Source: Thalassolituus sp. UBA674
GTDB lineage: Bacteria > Pseudomonadota > Gammaproteobacteria > Pseudomonadales > Oceanobacteraceae
DNA: 41,075 bases
Direction: 5' to 3'
NCBI GenBank assembly: GCA_002298335.1
Contig: DBNK01000019.1
Location: 23,341 to 64,415, forward strand
Position 1 is the first letter of the stretch. Each line of letters starts with the position of its first letter. A program made the position numbers and the translations under genes. This document shows, in pieces, positions 31,242-40,237 of this stretch. Below the pieces are notes generated by a model. The model worked only from the letters and a program-made list of their open reading frames with translations, was not told the DNA's origin and made no database searches.

Positions 31242-32174
31242 CTAAGCTCTGGATGCATACTCTTCGTCTATTTCCATAGCTATTTTTTTCAGACTATTTA
31301 AATGCTCGACCAAGAATGAAGTAAATATATATGCATCATCACCATTCAACTTTGATTTTTCTTTGGATTCAAAATAGACATTGAGTTCTTTCATCGGATA
31401 CAACAACTTACCATAGTGGTAATTTATAGAGTCATACACTCCCCATAAACCCCGAAGCTCTAGATTATCTTTAAAGTTATCTAAACAATCTTGGATAAAG
31501 TCCAAATTCGATACTCCAAAGAGGCTCTCATTTTTACCACAAATCGCTTCAAATATTTTTTCAAAGTAATAACTCACTGTAGGAGGAAAGCACTCACTCA
31601 ACTTTGTCTCTTTATACATTTCTCTATGCTCCATTTCTTGCCTTTCTAACTCTTCTACTACTTTAGATAAAACCTCACTTAGGTAAGAGCTCTGTGTCTT
31701 CAAAAGCCTAGGAATGCTCACATGAGTAATCTTATAATCCCGATCTTTGGAGTATATTGTCATTAAATCGAACCCAATAGGGCTCAATGACATTCTGGAT
31801 ATAAAGCATGATTTTGATTGCCCATTTTCATTTTGCAAGCCTGGATGGCCAGCTGCACTATTACGAACTATGCGAATATCATTTAGCTCTTTGGGGAGTT
31901 TTATAGTTATATTTAGTGCTGAAGCTATGTGCTTAGCTGCATCCTGCTGGAGTAGAAGCGTTTGAAGTATCCCATAGACAATTAAATAACTTGCTCCATC
32001 TCCCTTACTGTTACAAAGTTTTGGATAGGCTTGAATCGCCAGTTGCGTATCCCCAACCAAGTCCAAAGAACTGCACAGTTTGTTCCAGTCGGCAACACGA
32101 GCCAAAAGAACAGTCTGTCTTCTTGGGCTGTTTATAAAGTCCCTAATTCTATGCTCAAGCTCTGGGATGTTCAT
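31242..32174 (-). CDS. HEPN-like helical protein of an AT-rich two-gene module
   Basis: A 310-residue, mostly helical soluble protein. Residues 63-82 (YLIVYGILQTLLLQQDAAKH) form a long helix followed by a second helix with LNDIRIVRNSAAGHP. R104-N105...H110 fits the R-(N)-x4-6-H motif that HEPN ribonucleases use for catalysis. Many HEPN proteins are toxins or abortive-infection effectors. The C-terminal half (residues 180-310) is charged and helical with no recognised domain. Base composition is much more AT-rich than neighbours on either side, suggesting horizontal gain. It has no obvious Shine-Dalgarno. The partner gene follows 86 bp downstream. HEPN assignment is an inference from one motif and helix pattern. 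Confidence 0.6.
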   Translation of the reverse strand: MNIPELEHRIRDFINSPRRQTVLLARVADWNKLCSSLDLVGDTQLAIQAYPKLCNSKGDGASYLIVYGILQTLLLQQDAAKHIASALNITIKLPKELNDIRIVRNSAAGHPGLQNENGQSKSCFISRMSLSPIGFDLMTIYSKDRDYKITHVSIPRLLKTQSSYLSEVLSKVVEELERQEMEHREMYKETKLSECFPPTVSYYFEKIFEAICGKNESLFGVSNLDFIQDCLDNFKDNLELRGLWGVYDSINYHYGKLLYPMKELNVYFESKEKSKLNGDDAYIFTSFLVEHLNSLKKIAMEIDEEYASRA

Positions 32175-32564
32175 AGTGTCTTAACAGTTTGTTAGTTGTT
32201 TGCACATTTAACTCGGTCAACTCTTTCGAGACACCATGGATATCTGTCTGATTTATCGGGTATATCATCCATAACCTGAATCCTTTTATTCCGAACGCAC
32301 AAGCCCATTACTCTGGCCACGGCGTGGACATCAGCTTTAAAACTACTCTGCTGAAAGTCAGTTTTATAGTCTGCTCAAGCTATCACCTGCCTGATACACG
32401 GGCAAGACGAAATGTAAGGTGTGCCAGACGAGGTTTTGAGGTTGCTTTTGACGATGTGGAAATCTCCACCCGGAGGAGAGTCCTTATCTCTTCATCCAGG
32501 TGCTTCGGGATGACGTTTTGTTCTCAGGCTCTGCACTGACTGCAGAGCCCGGAATATGGCCCTT
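32175..32564. other. Intergenic, stem-loop only
   Basis: About 390 bp with no convincing gene; the 71-codon plus-strand frame (32324-32539) has no family resemblance. A perfect 9-bp stem-loop GGCTCTGCA-CTGAC-TGCAGAGCC (32527-32549) lies just after the end of ybbP on its strand, and may end that transcript, though it lacks a T tract. The left part is AT-rich and probably holds the promoter of the HEPN-like module. Confidence 0.5.
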
Positions 32565-35084
32565 TTACCCTGCTCTGAGTATTTTCAGCGGGGCCTGGGT
32601 GACGGTTTTACGCAGCATAAACACGGCAATTGCACTGATGACTACACACGCCAGAGGTGGTAACAGAAGCCAGCTCCAGCCCATGGGGCTGAACGGAATA
32701 TCGAGCACTACCTGATACAACAGGGCGCGCAGTATTTCGGCGATCACCAGTGCCAGTAATGCCGACACCAGCCCAAGCACCGCAAACTCGGCCCATTGTG
32801 CGCTGACCACCTGACGGCGGGTTGCACCCAGTGCTCTGAGCAGTGCGCTCTGTACTTTGCGTTCATCGGTGGTGGTCAGCAGTACTGCGAGCATGACCAT
32901 CACCGCGCCCGCCAGTACGCCGGTGAGGATCAGTTCGATGGCGCGGGTTATCTGTGCCAGCAGGGAGTTGACCTGAGCCAGCAGTGCCCGGGTATCGAGG
33001 AAGGTGATGCCCGGATAACTGCGGATCAGCTGCGCCAGTGCGGTTTCCTGCCCGTCGGGCAGGTACATACTGCTGAGCAGGCTGATGGGTTTATTCTCAA
33101 ACACATCGGGCGAGAACATCATAAAGAAGTTCGGGCTCATGCTCGCCCAGTCCACCTGTCGCAGGCTGCTGATTTCGGCATGAATGGTCCAGCCTCCGGC
33201 GGTGAAGGTCAGTGTGTCGCCGAGGCTGACACTGAGTTTGCCGGCCAGCTCAGCCTCAACAGAGACCTGCCCTGTGCCGGTCTGCACCGCTGACCAGTCA
33301 CCGGCTTCAATCGTGTTGCTGTCGGGCAGCTCACGCGCCATGGATGAGTTCAGATCACGGTCGATCTCGCCCAGCTTATCCAGCCCCAGTGACACCAGTG
33401 ATTCGCCATTAATTTCGGTAAGGCGCATCGGCAGAATCGGGTATGGCTGATGCCACTCCAGCCCCAGTCTGGCAAAGTCCTGCTCCAGCGGCGTCAGTTG
33501 GTCTGGCTGGATATTGAGCATAAAGACGTTCGGCGTACCGGCCTTCATGCTTTTCTGCCAGTCTTCTACCAGGTCGGTGCGCAGCGATACCATCAGCAGC
33601 ATGACCACAAAAGTGAGCGTGAAAGCCAGCACCTGCCCGGCGGTGGCCCAGCGCTGACGGTTAACCGACTGCCAGACAAACCGCACCATCAATGGCAGGG
33701 TTCTGCCTGCAAGCCAACGTCCGCACAGGGCGATCAGTCCCACCACGGCGGTCATGAGGATAAATGAAATCAGCCCTCCGCCCAGCACCAGTGTGGCACT
33801 CAGCACCCAGTCACCGGTAAACAGCGTCACGGCGCCGAACAGGATCAGCAGAGCCAGCACCAGCACACTGCCCCAGGCCATGCCGCCCGGTTGAATGTCG
33901 CGGCGCAGCACCCGCAGGGGTGTGACATCGAACAGGGGGCGCAGCTGCGGCACACCAAACCCGAGCAGGCAGACCAGACCTGTCACCGGCCCGGTCAGCC
34001 AGGCGGCGAGCGGTGCGGCAGGCAGACCTCCGGGCACCAGCGAGGCCAGCAGACTGATAATAACCTGTTGCAGACCAAGGGCAATCAGCGCCGAACACAC
34101 ACCAGCCACCAGAAACAGCGCCAGCCATTGCAGCAGAAACAGCGCCGCCAGCTGCTGTTTGACCAGCCCGAAGGTGCGCAGCAGTGCCCCCGTATCCAGA
34201 TGACGACGGGCAAAGCGTCCGGCACTGACGGTAATGGCCACCGTGGCCAGAATCACCGCCAGCAGGGCCGCCAGTGACAGATATTCCCGCGCCCGGTCGA
34301 CGTTGCCCGATAACGCCTGACTGCCATCTTTGATGGTCTCTGCGCGTTGCCCGGTTTTCAGCTCGCGCCCTTCCATATAGGCCGCAAGCTGATCGTCCGG
34401 CCCGTCCAGCATCAGGGTATAGCGCGTGCGGCTGCCGGGCCCCAGCAGGGCTGTGCCCACCACATCCTGCCAGTGCATCATCAGCCGCGGCGACAGATCA
34501 AACAGGCTGCCTGCACGGTCGCTTTCTTCCTCGATAACGCCGGTCACGGTTTTCAGGCCATCGCCCACTTCCACGTCATCTCCGATGCCAATACCAAGCA
34601 GAAGCAACAGACGTGACTCCACCCAGACAGTGCCGGGGGCTGGCCCGGCGGTCTGCAGTTCAGCGTCTGCCTCATCGCTGAAGCGCACCCGTACCCGACT
34701 ATTAATGGGATAGCCGTCATCCACGGCTTTCACCGCTGCCAGCGCCATTTCATCACCCTGGCCGACTGGTTTCAGCACCACCGACGGAAAGGTCACCACC
34801 CGGGCATGGCGGATGCCCTGAGCGTCGGCGGCCTCCAGCCAGCTGTCTTCAAACGCCGATGTGGAACGCACCCGCAAGGGCGCGCCGAGATAGTCGGCGG
34901 CGTTGTTGAGAATGGCCTGATCCAGCCGCGCGCTGAACACCGAAATGGCGGTCGATAAGGTCATCGCCAGCAGCAGCGAGAAAAAGATCAGGGTCAGTTC
35001 ACCGCTCCGGGCTTCCCGGCGCAACAGCCGCAGCGAGAGGCGCAGCAAGGCCATCGCGGACATGCGTTTGCTGGTGTCTGTCAT
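32565..35084 (-). CDS. ybbP: ABC transporter permease of the YbbP/FtsX family
   Basis: An 839-residue inner-membrane protein. A membrane helix near the N-terminus (LTLIFFSLLLAMTLSTAISV) is followed by a periplasmic domain. Two FtsX-like four-helix sets come around residues 270-470 and 740-830, with the second periplasmic domain between them. The LLRTFGLVKQQLAALFLLQW and LLRALGATRRQVVSAQWAEF segments are the typical FtsX coupling sequences. With YbbA it forms a MacB-type mechanotransmission ABC complex whose cargo is not known. Its ATG overlaps the ybbA stop (ATGA), so the pair is translationally coupled. tesA is divergent next door, as in Escherichia coli. Confidence 0.93.
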   Translation of the reverse strand: MTDTSKRMSAMALLRLSLRLLRREARSGELTLIFFSLLLAMTLSTAISVFSARLDQAILNNAADYLGAPLRVRSTSAFEDSWLEAADAQGIRHARVVTFPSVVLKPVGQGDEMALAAVKAVDDGYPINSRVRVRFSDEADAELQTAGPAPGTVWVESRLLLLLGIGIGDDVEVGDGLKTVTGVIEEESDRAGSLFDLSPRLMMHWQDVVGTALLGPGSRTRYTLMLDGPDDQLAAYMEGRELKTGQRAETIKDGSQALSGNVDRAREYLSLAALLAVILATVAITVSAGRFARRHLDTGALLRTFGLVKQQLAALFLLQWLALFLVAGVCSALIALGLQQVIISLLASLVPGGLPAAPLAAWLTGPVTGLVCLLGFGVPQLRPLFDVTPLRVLRRDIQPGGMAWGSVLVLALLILFGAVTLFTGDWVLSATLVLGGGLISFILMTAVVGLIALCGRWLAGRTLPLMVRFVWQSVNRQRWATAGQVLAFTLTFVVMLLMVSLRTDLVEDWQKSMKAGTPNVFMLNIQPDQLTPLEQDFARLGLEWHQPYPILPMRLTEINGESLVSLGLDKLGEIDRDLNSSMARELPDSNTIEAGDWSAVQTGTGQVSVEAELAGKLSVSLGDTLTFTAGGWTIHAEISSLRQVDWASMSPNFFMMFSPDVFENKPISLLSSMYLPDGQETALAQLIRSYPGITFLDTRALLAQVNSLLAQITRAIELILTGVLAGAVMVMLAVLLTTTDERKVQSALLRALGATRRQVVSAQWAEFAVLGLVSALLALVIAEILRALLYQVVLDIPFSPMGWSWLLLPPLACVVISAIAVFMLRKTVTQAPLKILRAG

Positions 35085-35854
35085 CCCTGCTCACCCTGTG
35101 ACGCCGGGGTTGTCTGCTCAGACAGCTGGCCGTCTTCCATGCGCACGATGCGGTCACACCGTTGGGCCAGCCGTTCATCATGTGTGACCAACACCAGTGT
35201 CGTACCCTGCTGCCGGTTCAGACCAAACATCAGGTCTTCGATCTGTTTACCGGTGGCGCGGTCGAGGTTACCGGTCGGCTCATCGGCAAACACAATGCGG
35301 GGCTGTCCGGCAAACGCCCGGGCAATAGCGACGCGCTGCTGTTCACCGCCGGAGAGCTGTTGCGGGTAATGATTCTGGCGGTGCTGCAGACCGACTTCAC
35401 TGAGGATTGAACTGGCGGTCGCGCGCGCGTTGCGGGCAGCGCGCTGGCTGATCTCCAGTGGCAGCATGACGTTCTCCAGTGCCGTCAGGCCCGGCAGCAG
35501 ATGAAAGCTCTGGAAAACAAAGGTGACGTCCTGCGCTCTCAGTGAAGCCCGTCCATCTTCATCCAGCCCGTTCAGGCTCTGGCCCAGGAGAATGATGTCG
35601 CCGTCACTGGCGACATCAAGCCCGGCCAGGAGCCCCAGTAATGTCGACTTGCCACTGCCGGAGGCACCGACAATCGCCACTGACTCCCCCTGATGCACAC
35701 TGAGATTGACGGCTTTCAGAATCTCCAGCGTCTCTCCGCCCATACTGACACGCTGCCCGACCGCACGGGCCTCCAGCAGCACTGGCCGCTCCTGCGGTTG
35801 GGGTGCCTGTCCTTCTGCGTCTGCTGAGCGGGCCTGTGTCAGGGTATTCTGCAT
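35081..35854 (-). CDS. ybbA: ABC transporter ATP-binding protein YbbA
   Basis: A 257-residue ATPase of the LolD/MacB/YbbA group. Walker A GASGSGKST (63-71), Q-loop FQSFHLLPGL, signature LSGGEQQRVAIARA, Walker B RIVFADEPTGNLD and H-loop VTHDERLA are all present. The N-terminal 25 residues are a poorly conserved tail. GAGG lies 6 nt before the ATG at 35854, making it better than the ATG at 35872. It pairs with the YbbP permease. Confidence 0.93.
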   Translation of the reverse strand: MQNTLTQARSADAEGQAPQPQERPVLLEARAVGQRVSMGGETLEILKAVNLSVHQGESVAIVGASGSGKSTLLGLLAGLDVASDGDIILLGQSLNGLDEDGRASLRAQDVTFVFQSFHLLPGLTALENVMLPLEISQRAARNARATASSILSEVGLQHRQNHYPQQLSGGEQQRVAIARAFAGQPRIVFADEPTGNLDRATGKQIEDLMFGLNRQQGTTLVLVTHDERLAQRCDRIVRMEDGQLSEQTTPASQGEQG

Positions 35855-36080
35855 AACATCCTCGTGAATCATTGATTAACACGTACTGTGACAAGCATAC
35901 CGCAGGCGGGTGTCATGAAACTTCAGGGTTATTGTCCGGACCGGAACACAGAATTCTGATGGTTGTCTTATTTTGCAACGTCAGGCTACTCTGACGCTCA
36001 GAACCTCATCAGTCATTTTAATATACCGGCACATAACAGGCAGTGATGCCTGTGTGCCAGTGTCAGCACCGGAGCTACCT

Positions 36081-36731
36081 GTGTTTTTTTCTTCTCCGCA
36101 GATTACCCACCCTTTTTCCCTGCAGACACCTCTCCGGATTCTGGTTTTTGTTCTGCTGATCGCGGGATTTTCGCCACTGCGGGCTTTTGCCGAACCCACC
36201 TTACTGATTGTCGGCGACAGCCTGACTGCCGGGTATGGCGTTCCTGCCGCGCAGCACTGGCCGGGAAAATTGCAGACGCTGTTACGTGAAAAAAATCCGC
36301 AGCAGACGGTGGTTGCCGCGGGCGTCAGTGGTGATACTACCGATGGTGGATTACGGCGTCTGCCGTCGCTGCTGACCGAGCATAAACCCGATCAGGTGCT
36401 GATTTTTCTGGGAGGAAATGACGGCCTGCGCGGAACGCCTGTCAAACAGATCCGCAAAAACCTCAGTGCCATGATCGATGCAGCCAAAGCCAGCGGCGCT
36501 CAGGTGTTTTTATTTTCGATGCAGATTCCGGCCAATTACGGCGCACGTTACACCAACAGTTTTGCCGGGATTTATCCGGCACTGGCGCACGACAGCGGGG
36601 TGACTCTGATTCCGTTTTTCCCGGAGGAGCTGACCAGTCAGCCGGGTATGATTCAGGCCGATGGCATTCATCCTACCGGCAAAGCTCAGCCTTTGATTGC
36701 TGAACATATCGGGCATTATATCGCCCCCTGA
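36081..36731 (+). CDS. tesA: TesA-type GDSL esterase/lysophospholipase
   Basis: A 216-residue periplasmic SGNH hydrolase, acting as thioesterase I, arylesterase or lysophospholipase L1. A signal peptide (ILVFVLLIAGFSPLRAFA) precedes block I IVGDSLTAGYGV with the nucleophile Ser. Block II Gly is in AAGVSGDTTDGG, block III in LGGNDGLRG (Asn), and the Asp-His pair is in ADGIHPTG. No ATG exists in frame near the signal peptide. GTG at 36081 is preceded by GGAG at 6 nt and is the best start; the upstream frame from 35973 is unlikely. Divergent from ybbA-ybbP, the usual gene order. Confidence 0.92.
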   Translation: MFFSSPQITHPFSLQTPLRILVFVLLIAGFSPLRAFAEPTLLIVGDSLTAGYGVPAAQHWPGKLQTLLREKNPQQTVVAAGVSGDTTDGGLRRLPSLLTEHKPDQVLIFLGGNDGLRGTPVKQIRKNLSAMIDAAKASGAQVFLFSMQIPANYGARYTNSFAGIYPALAHDSGVTLIPFFPEELTSQPGMIQADGIHPTGKAQPLIAEHIGHYIAP

Positions 36732-36737
36732 ACCCGG

Positions 36738-37898
36738 TCAGTCTGTGATGGTGGTTGCCGCCGCCAGCACCAGTTCGCGCACCTGATCAACAATGCTTTT
36801 CAGCACCAGTGGGTCGTGCTCAGTAATGCGTGGAGTGTGGATATGTCCGACCGGCAATTCAGGCTGATGCAGGTTACGCAGGCGGATGCTGCGGTAACTC
36901 ACCTCGTTGGATAAATACCCTCCGCCACTGCCGGACACCGAGGTTTCACCCTCAAGCCCGGCCAGTGTCTGCGGGATATGTTCACCCGACAGGGTCGTGA
37001 CGTGATGATTGTCGTTCACCGGAAATGTCCCCCGTTGCGCGAGCATGGCATCGACCGGTAAAGAAAATTCAACAAACTCAGGGCCCGACAGCGGCTCGCC
37101 CTTCAGCAGCGGCACCTGCGGCTCTGCCTTGGTTGCCCCGGTGTAGACGTTCAGGTTATCCGGTGCTTCGGCACTGCGGCGCAGACCGGGAAAACGCTCA
37201 AGGTCGAACTCTTCACGGCCCATGCTGACCGTGACGATCATGTCCACGCCCTGCTTTTCCAGCAACGGCGCCATCACAGCCTCCACCATACCCTGATCAA
37301 AATCACCGAAACGCACCGGCAGGATGTAACTCTCAATCTGCACCTTACGGCCGTCGAGATCGAATACCGCGCCGTCCAGCAACAGAGCCGCCACACCAGA
37401 AGGGTTGGACTGGGCTATGTTGCGGTCCAGAAAGAACGGATCAAACCCGGTGAGCAGGATTTTCACATCCGCATCGTCCGCAAAACGGATATCCGCATTA
37501 CCGCGTGAGGCCAGTTCAAGCCACCAGAGTAATTGCTGCTGATCCTGCCCCGGCAACAATTTGTAGATGGATGAAGAGCGCAGCAGACGCGTCATCTGCA
37601 GGCGCGTCCAGTACAGGGCTCGGTCATCGTAATCCGCCCGTTCAGCGGCATCTTTCACCGCTGCCTGCCAGAGCGTATTGCCGTGCTGCTCCACCATATC
37701 GCCCAGAGCGTACGAGTCGGAGGAGGAAAACAACTTAACGCCGAAGGCTTCCACCGGATCGCGCAGACGGTCTGCCAGTGCAGGCAGTGCCTGATACGCC
37801 TGATCCACACGTTTTTCTTCCGCACTCAGATGCGTCGGCGTGCCGTTACTGCACCCACCGAGAAACGTCATCACCATAACCAGCGGCCACCACTTCAT
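36738..37898 (-). CDS. Lipoprotein with a C15 (pyroglutamyl peptidase I)-like domain lacking the catalytic Cys
   Basis: A 386-residue lipoprotein. The lipobox is FLGGC (Cys16). A helical region (30-135) precedes a C15-like fold: ILLTGFDPFFLDRN (147-160) then NPSGVAA. MGREEFDLERFP is at the Glu region. The active-Cys segment reads GGGYLSNEVSYRS, where Ser330 stands in place of Cys in the family GxYxCNxxxY pattern. The His motif VGHIHTP (His354) is kept. It may be a pseudoenzyme or a Ser-variant hydrolase. The ATG overlaps the stop of the DUF202 gene upstream (ATGA), so the two are coupled. The frame to 37976 lacks a signal peptide and is rejected. Confidence 0.8.
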   Translation of the reverse strand: MKWWPLVMVMTFLGGCSNGTPTHLSAEEKRVDQAYQALPALADRLRDPVEAFGVKLFSSSDSYALGDMVEQHGNTLWQAAVKDAAERADYDDRALYWTRLQMTRLLRSSSIYKLLPGQDQQQLLWWLELASRGNADIRFADDADVKILLTGFDPFFLDRNIAQSNPSGVAALLLDGAVFDLDGRKVQIESYILPVRFGDFDQGMVEAVMAPLLEKQGVDMIVTVSMGREEFDLERFPGLRRSAEAPDNLNVYTGATKAEPQVPLLKGEPLSGPEFVEFSLPVDAMLAQRGTFPVNDNHHVTTLSGEHIPQTLAGLEGETSVSGSGGGYLSNEVSYRSIRLRNLHQPELPVGHIHTPRITEHDPLVLKSIVDQVRELVLAAATTITD

Positions 37899-38269
37899 GA
37901 CTGATGTTCCAGAAACAGCGCTACGATCAGCACAATCGCCAGCACGAACACCACCAGATTCACCCCGATCGCCCACTTGGCGTTGTAGCCTTCCGGCAGT
38001 TGCGCCGGCGTCAGCGACTTAAGCTGCTTCAGATACTGGCGCGAAGAATACATAGCCGTGAACGCCCCCAGCGCAATCAACCCCATACCCGCCCAGAAAA
38101 TCAGGTGCAGAGAACTGGCCGCCGCCTGCTCGGGTGCCAGAACCCGCATCAGCAGGCCTGCCCGTTCGACCAGAAAGCCAAAGGCGATAAGAGACAGACT
38201 GGTGCGGTTCCAGGCAAGTAAGGTTCGTTCAGCGGCAAAGAAAATGCGCGGATCGCGTTCTTCGGACAT
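37895..38269 (-). CDS. DUF202 (YidH-like) inner-membrane protein
   Basis: A 124-residue protein with the DUF202 signature DPRIFFAAERTLLAWNRTSL then SLIAFGFLVERAG at the N-terminus. It has three transmembrane helices (SLSLIAFGFLVERAGLL, LHLIFWAGMGLIALGAFTAM, AIGVNLVVFVLAIVLIVALF). The function is not established; related domains occur in the VTC polyphosphate complex of yeast. The stop overlaps the start of the C15-like lipoprotein gene, so both are in one operon. Confidence 0.88.
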   Translation of the reverse strand: MSEERDPRIFFAAERTLLAWNRTSLSLIAFGFLVERAGLLMRVLAPEQAAASSLHLIFWAGMGLIALGAFTAMYSSRQYLKQLKSLTPAQLPEGYNAKWAIGVNLVVFVLAIVLIVALFLEHQS

Positions 38270-38347
38270 AGAGAAACTCGACTGATCGTAGCGGAAATAT
38301 CGGTGTGCAGTGTAGCAGCCGGAAGAAAGGAATAGGAGAAGGATGTC

Positions 38348-38385
38348 ACCCCCTCATCTGCCGGAACCCGGCATCCCTGGGGGAG
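38348..38385. repeat. Intergenic imperfect stem-loop
   Basis: Inner stem TGCCGG-AAC-CCGGCA (38359-38373) within outer CCCCC/GGGGG arms (38349-38353, 38379-38383). It lies in the 205-bp gap between the methyltransferase-fold gene and the DUF202 gene. It has no T tract, so it is more likely a dispersed palindromic repeat or a weak terminator; nothing else is seen in the gap. Confidence 0.5.
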
Positions 38386-38474
38386 TACACCGGCTACGGT
38401 TTTTTCGTCTTACTTTTCTTTTTCTGAAGGTTGATCTGAAAATGCAGGTTCAACCCTCAATCAAAAAACAGTGC

Positions 38475-39257
38475 TCATGGCTTGATGTATTTGTGCGCAA
38501 AACGATCGGTTTTACCACGGATGGCCGGATCAAACACCGAAAGGGAATGATCATCGTCACTGTTGGCGAGCACTCCGGTCGAGCCACTGAACTGCAGACC
38601 GCTACGCTCGATCTGCTCACGGGCATAGGCTTCTTCAATCCGGTGCAGGCTCTGCGCCTGAGTTGCCGCCTGCCCTGTGGCTGCTCTGTGATCGGTCACC
38701 AGCAAAACTCCGCCGGGTTTTAACCCACTGACGATCTGCGCTAAAAAGTCATCGCGGTCAATCGCTGGCCAGCCATTGTCCGGGTCGGCATAAAACAGAT
38801 CATGATAGGTTATCGATAACCACACCACATCCAGCTGCCCTTCTGGCAGCTGCAGATCCACCGCCTCCGTAATCAGGTACGTCACATTGGGTAAACGCTC
38901 AGGCAGATTGCGGGCCTCCAGGCCTTTCGCCGCATACTGGTCATAGGCCGGATTATTGATCAGCAACACCTGACCCTCAGGCCCCACCGAATACGACAAT
39001 AACTCCGAAAAATAACCGCCACCGCCAAACACGTCTGCCACTGTCATACCCGGTGTAACCCTGGCAAAGGTCAGAAGCTCCACCGGATGATCGATCTGAT
39101 CGCGGTTTAAATCCGGCTCGCTGCGGCCCGGATGGCTGACGGCATCCGTCGCATTCTGCGCCAGATCAACCGTCGGGGATAATGGACTGGCGCACGCACT
39201 GAGAAGCAGTGCCGACGCGGCACAGACAAACAACCTGGGGATGCTAAGGGTGGCCAT
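38475..39257 (-). CDS. Lipoprotein with a class I SAM methyltransferase domain
   Basis: A 260-residue protein. Its signal peptide ends in lipobox LLLSAC (Cys22), so it should be a lipoprotein outside the cytoplasm. The domain after residue 45 is nonetheless a class I methyltransferase fold: motif I MTVADVFGGGGYFSELLSYS, then VGPEGQV, an acidic strand end, LDVVWLSITYHDLFY, and LKPGGVLLVTDHRA. It matches the predicted methyltransferase family often annotated as COG4798. SAM is not known to occur outside the cytoplasm, so either the domain has another role or the signal is not used as predicted. No partner gene is evident. Confidence 0.82.
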   Translation of the reverse strand: MATLSIPRLFVCAASALLLSACASPLSPTVDLAQNATDAVSHPGRSEPDLNRDQIDHPVELLTFARVTPGMTVADVFGGGGYFSELLSYSVGPEGQVLLINNPAYDQYAAKGLEARNLPERLPNVTYLITEAVDLQLPEGQLDVVWLSITYHDLFYADPDNGWPAIDRDDFLAQIVSGLKPGGVLLVTDHRAATGQAATQAQSLHRIEEAYAREQIERSGLQFSGSTGVLANSDDDHSLSVFDPAIRGKTDRFAHKYIKP

Positions 39258-39658
39258 AAAAACTTCCTGAAGTTATGTGATCGTCATCCCCGGGGAAAAC
39301 TCCCCTCAGGACCTGAAACGTGTTTTTTGCCATGGGCAGACCTGTGGTCAAAATATCAGCTTTTCAGTGTTTCCCGAACGGTTTCTGCAGCCGTTCAATG
39401 GCTGCAGTGATCAAACATGACAACATGGGTGGCAGTGGGACCGTACGTCCGGTCAGAGAGGAGAAGCGACAGGCACAGACGTCCATTTCCGGATCTGTAC
39501 GGTTAGTTCAGCGGCAACGGAATGGGATGATCACATTTTTCAGACAGGATGAAAGCTCTGCACTGCTTGATAGGACGGGTTTAACATCCAAGGGCCTGTC
39601 ACGCAAAAACTGCAGGACTCATTTTCAAAGTTCTCTTCTCAGGGCTAACCTTACGTAC
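39258..39658. other. Intergenic, no convincing gene
   Basis: About 400 bp. A plus-strand open frame (39320-39775) overlaps the next gene and has no protein-like character. One perfect stem-loop, CTGCAGCC-GTTCAAT-GGCTGCAG (39385-39407), is visible without a T tract. The segment next to 39258 should hold the promoter of the methyltransferase-fold lipoprotein. Confidence 0.5.
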
Positions 39659-40177
39659 TTACTCTCCGTACTTTCCCCCGGTAGTCAGCTGTATTCGCAG
39701 CATATTAAATGTCCAATACCAACCAATACCACAGGCAAAAAAGTGAAAAAGCAGCTGAAAATGACTGGTTGTTAAGGTGAGTATTAACACCACCCCCGAG
39801 ACCATCGCACACTTACTGGTAAATGACCGCGCAGTAGTGGAGGTTGAAAGAATGTCTCCGAACTGCCCCAGAATGAATACTACGGACATGACTACCACTG
39901 AAGCCCATACGAGAAAAACTGCAGCCAGGTACTCGAGTGTCCCCATATCCGCGGGAGGATCAGACAAAAGGTACTTCAGGGGGAAATAGGACGCATAGAA
40001 AAAGAACGGGCCAAGAACAATTAAATACTGCGAGCCCATCCAGTTAGAAATCATGTACTTCCAGACAGGCTGCCAGCTGTCTTGCTGGCCACTTTCCCGG
40101 GATGATCTGTAAATCAGCAGGACCGGAAGTCCAAGCACAAATACAAATATAACTAACAGTGAGTAAACATTATCCAT
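39659..40177 (-). CDS. Small polytopic membrane protein, unknown
   Basis: A 172-residue protein with four likely transmembrane helices (YSLLVIFVFVLGLPVLLIY, YLIVLGPFFFYASYFPLKYL, AAVFLVWASVVVMSVVFILG, SGVVLILTLTTSHFQLLFHF). I do not recognise a family and see no catalytic motif. The ribosome site is weak. It stands alone between the methyltransferase-fold gene and the FKBP gene, 60 bp after the latter on the same strand, so it could be co-transcribed with it. Confidence 0.6.
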   Translation of the reverse strand: MDNVYSLLVIFVFVLGLPVLLIYRSSRESGQQDSWQPVWKYMISNWMGSQYLIVLGPFFFYASYFPLKYLLSDPPADMGTLEYLAAVFLVWASVVVMSVVFILGQFGDILSTSTTARSFTSKCAMVSGVVLILTLTTSHFQLLFHFFACGIGWYWTFNMLRIQLTTGGKYGE

Positions 40178-40237
40178 ACTGTTACCGGGAGTTCTTTAAT
40201 GGATACCGCGATGACACGATAACCGGCGCTGAAAGGC

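Noticed and set aside
32324..32539. 71-codon plus-strand open frame between ybbP and the HEPN-like gene
   Set aside because: No ribosome site, low protein-like quality and no family resemblance.
39320..39775. 151-codon plus-strand open frame
   Set aside because: It overlaps the start of a better minus-strand membrane-protein gene and has no domain or signal.
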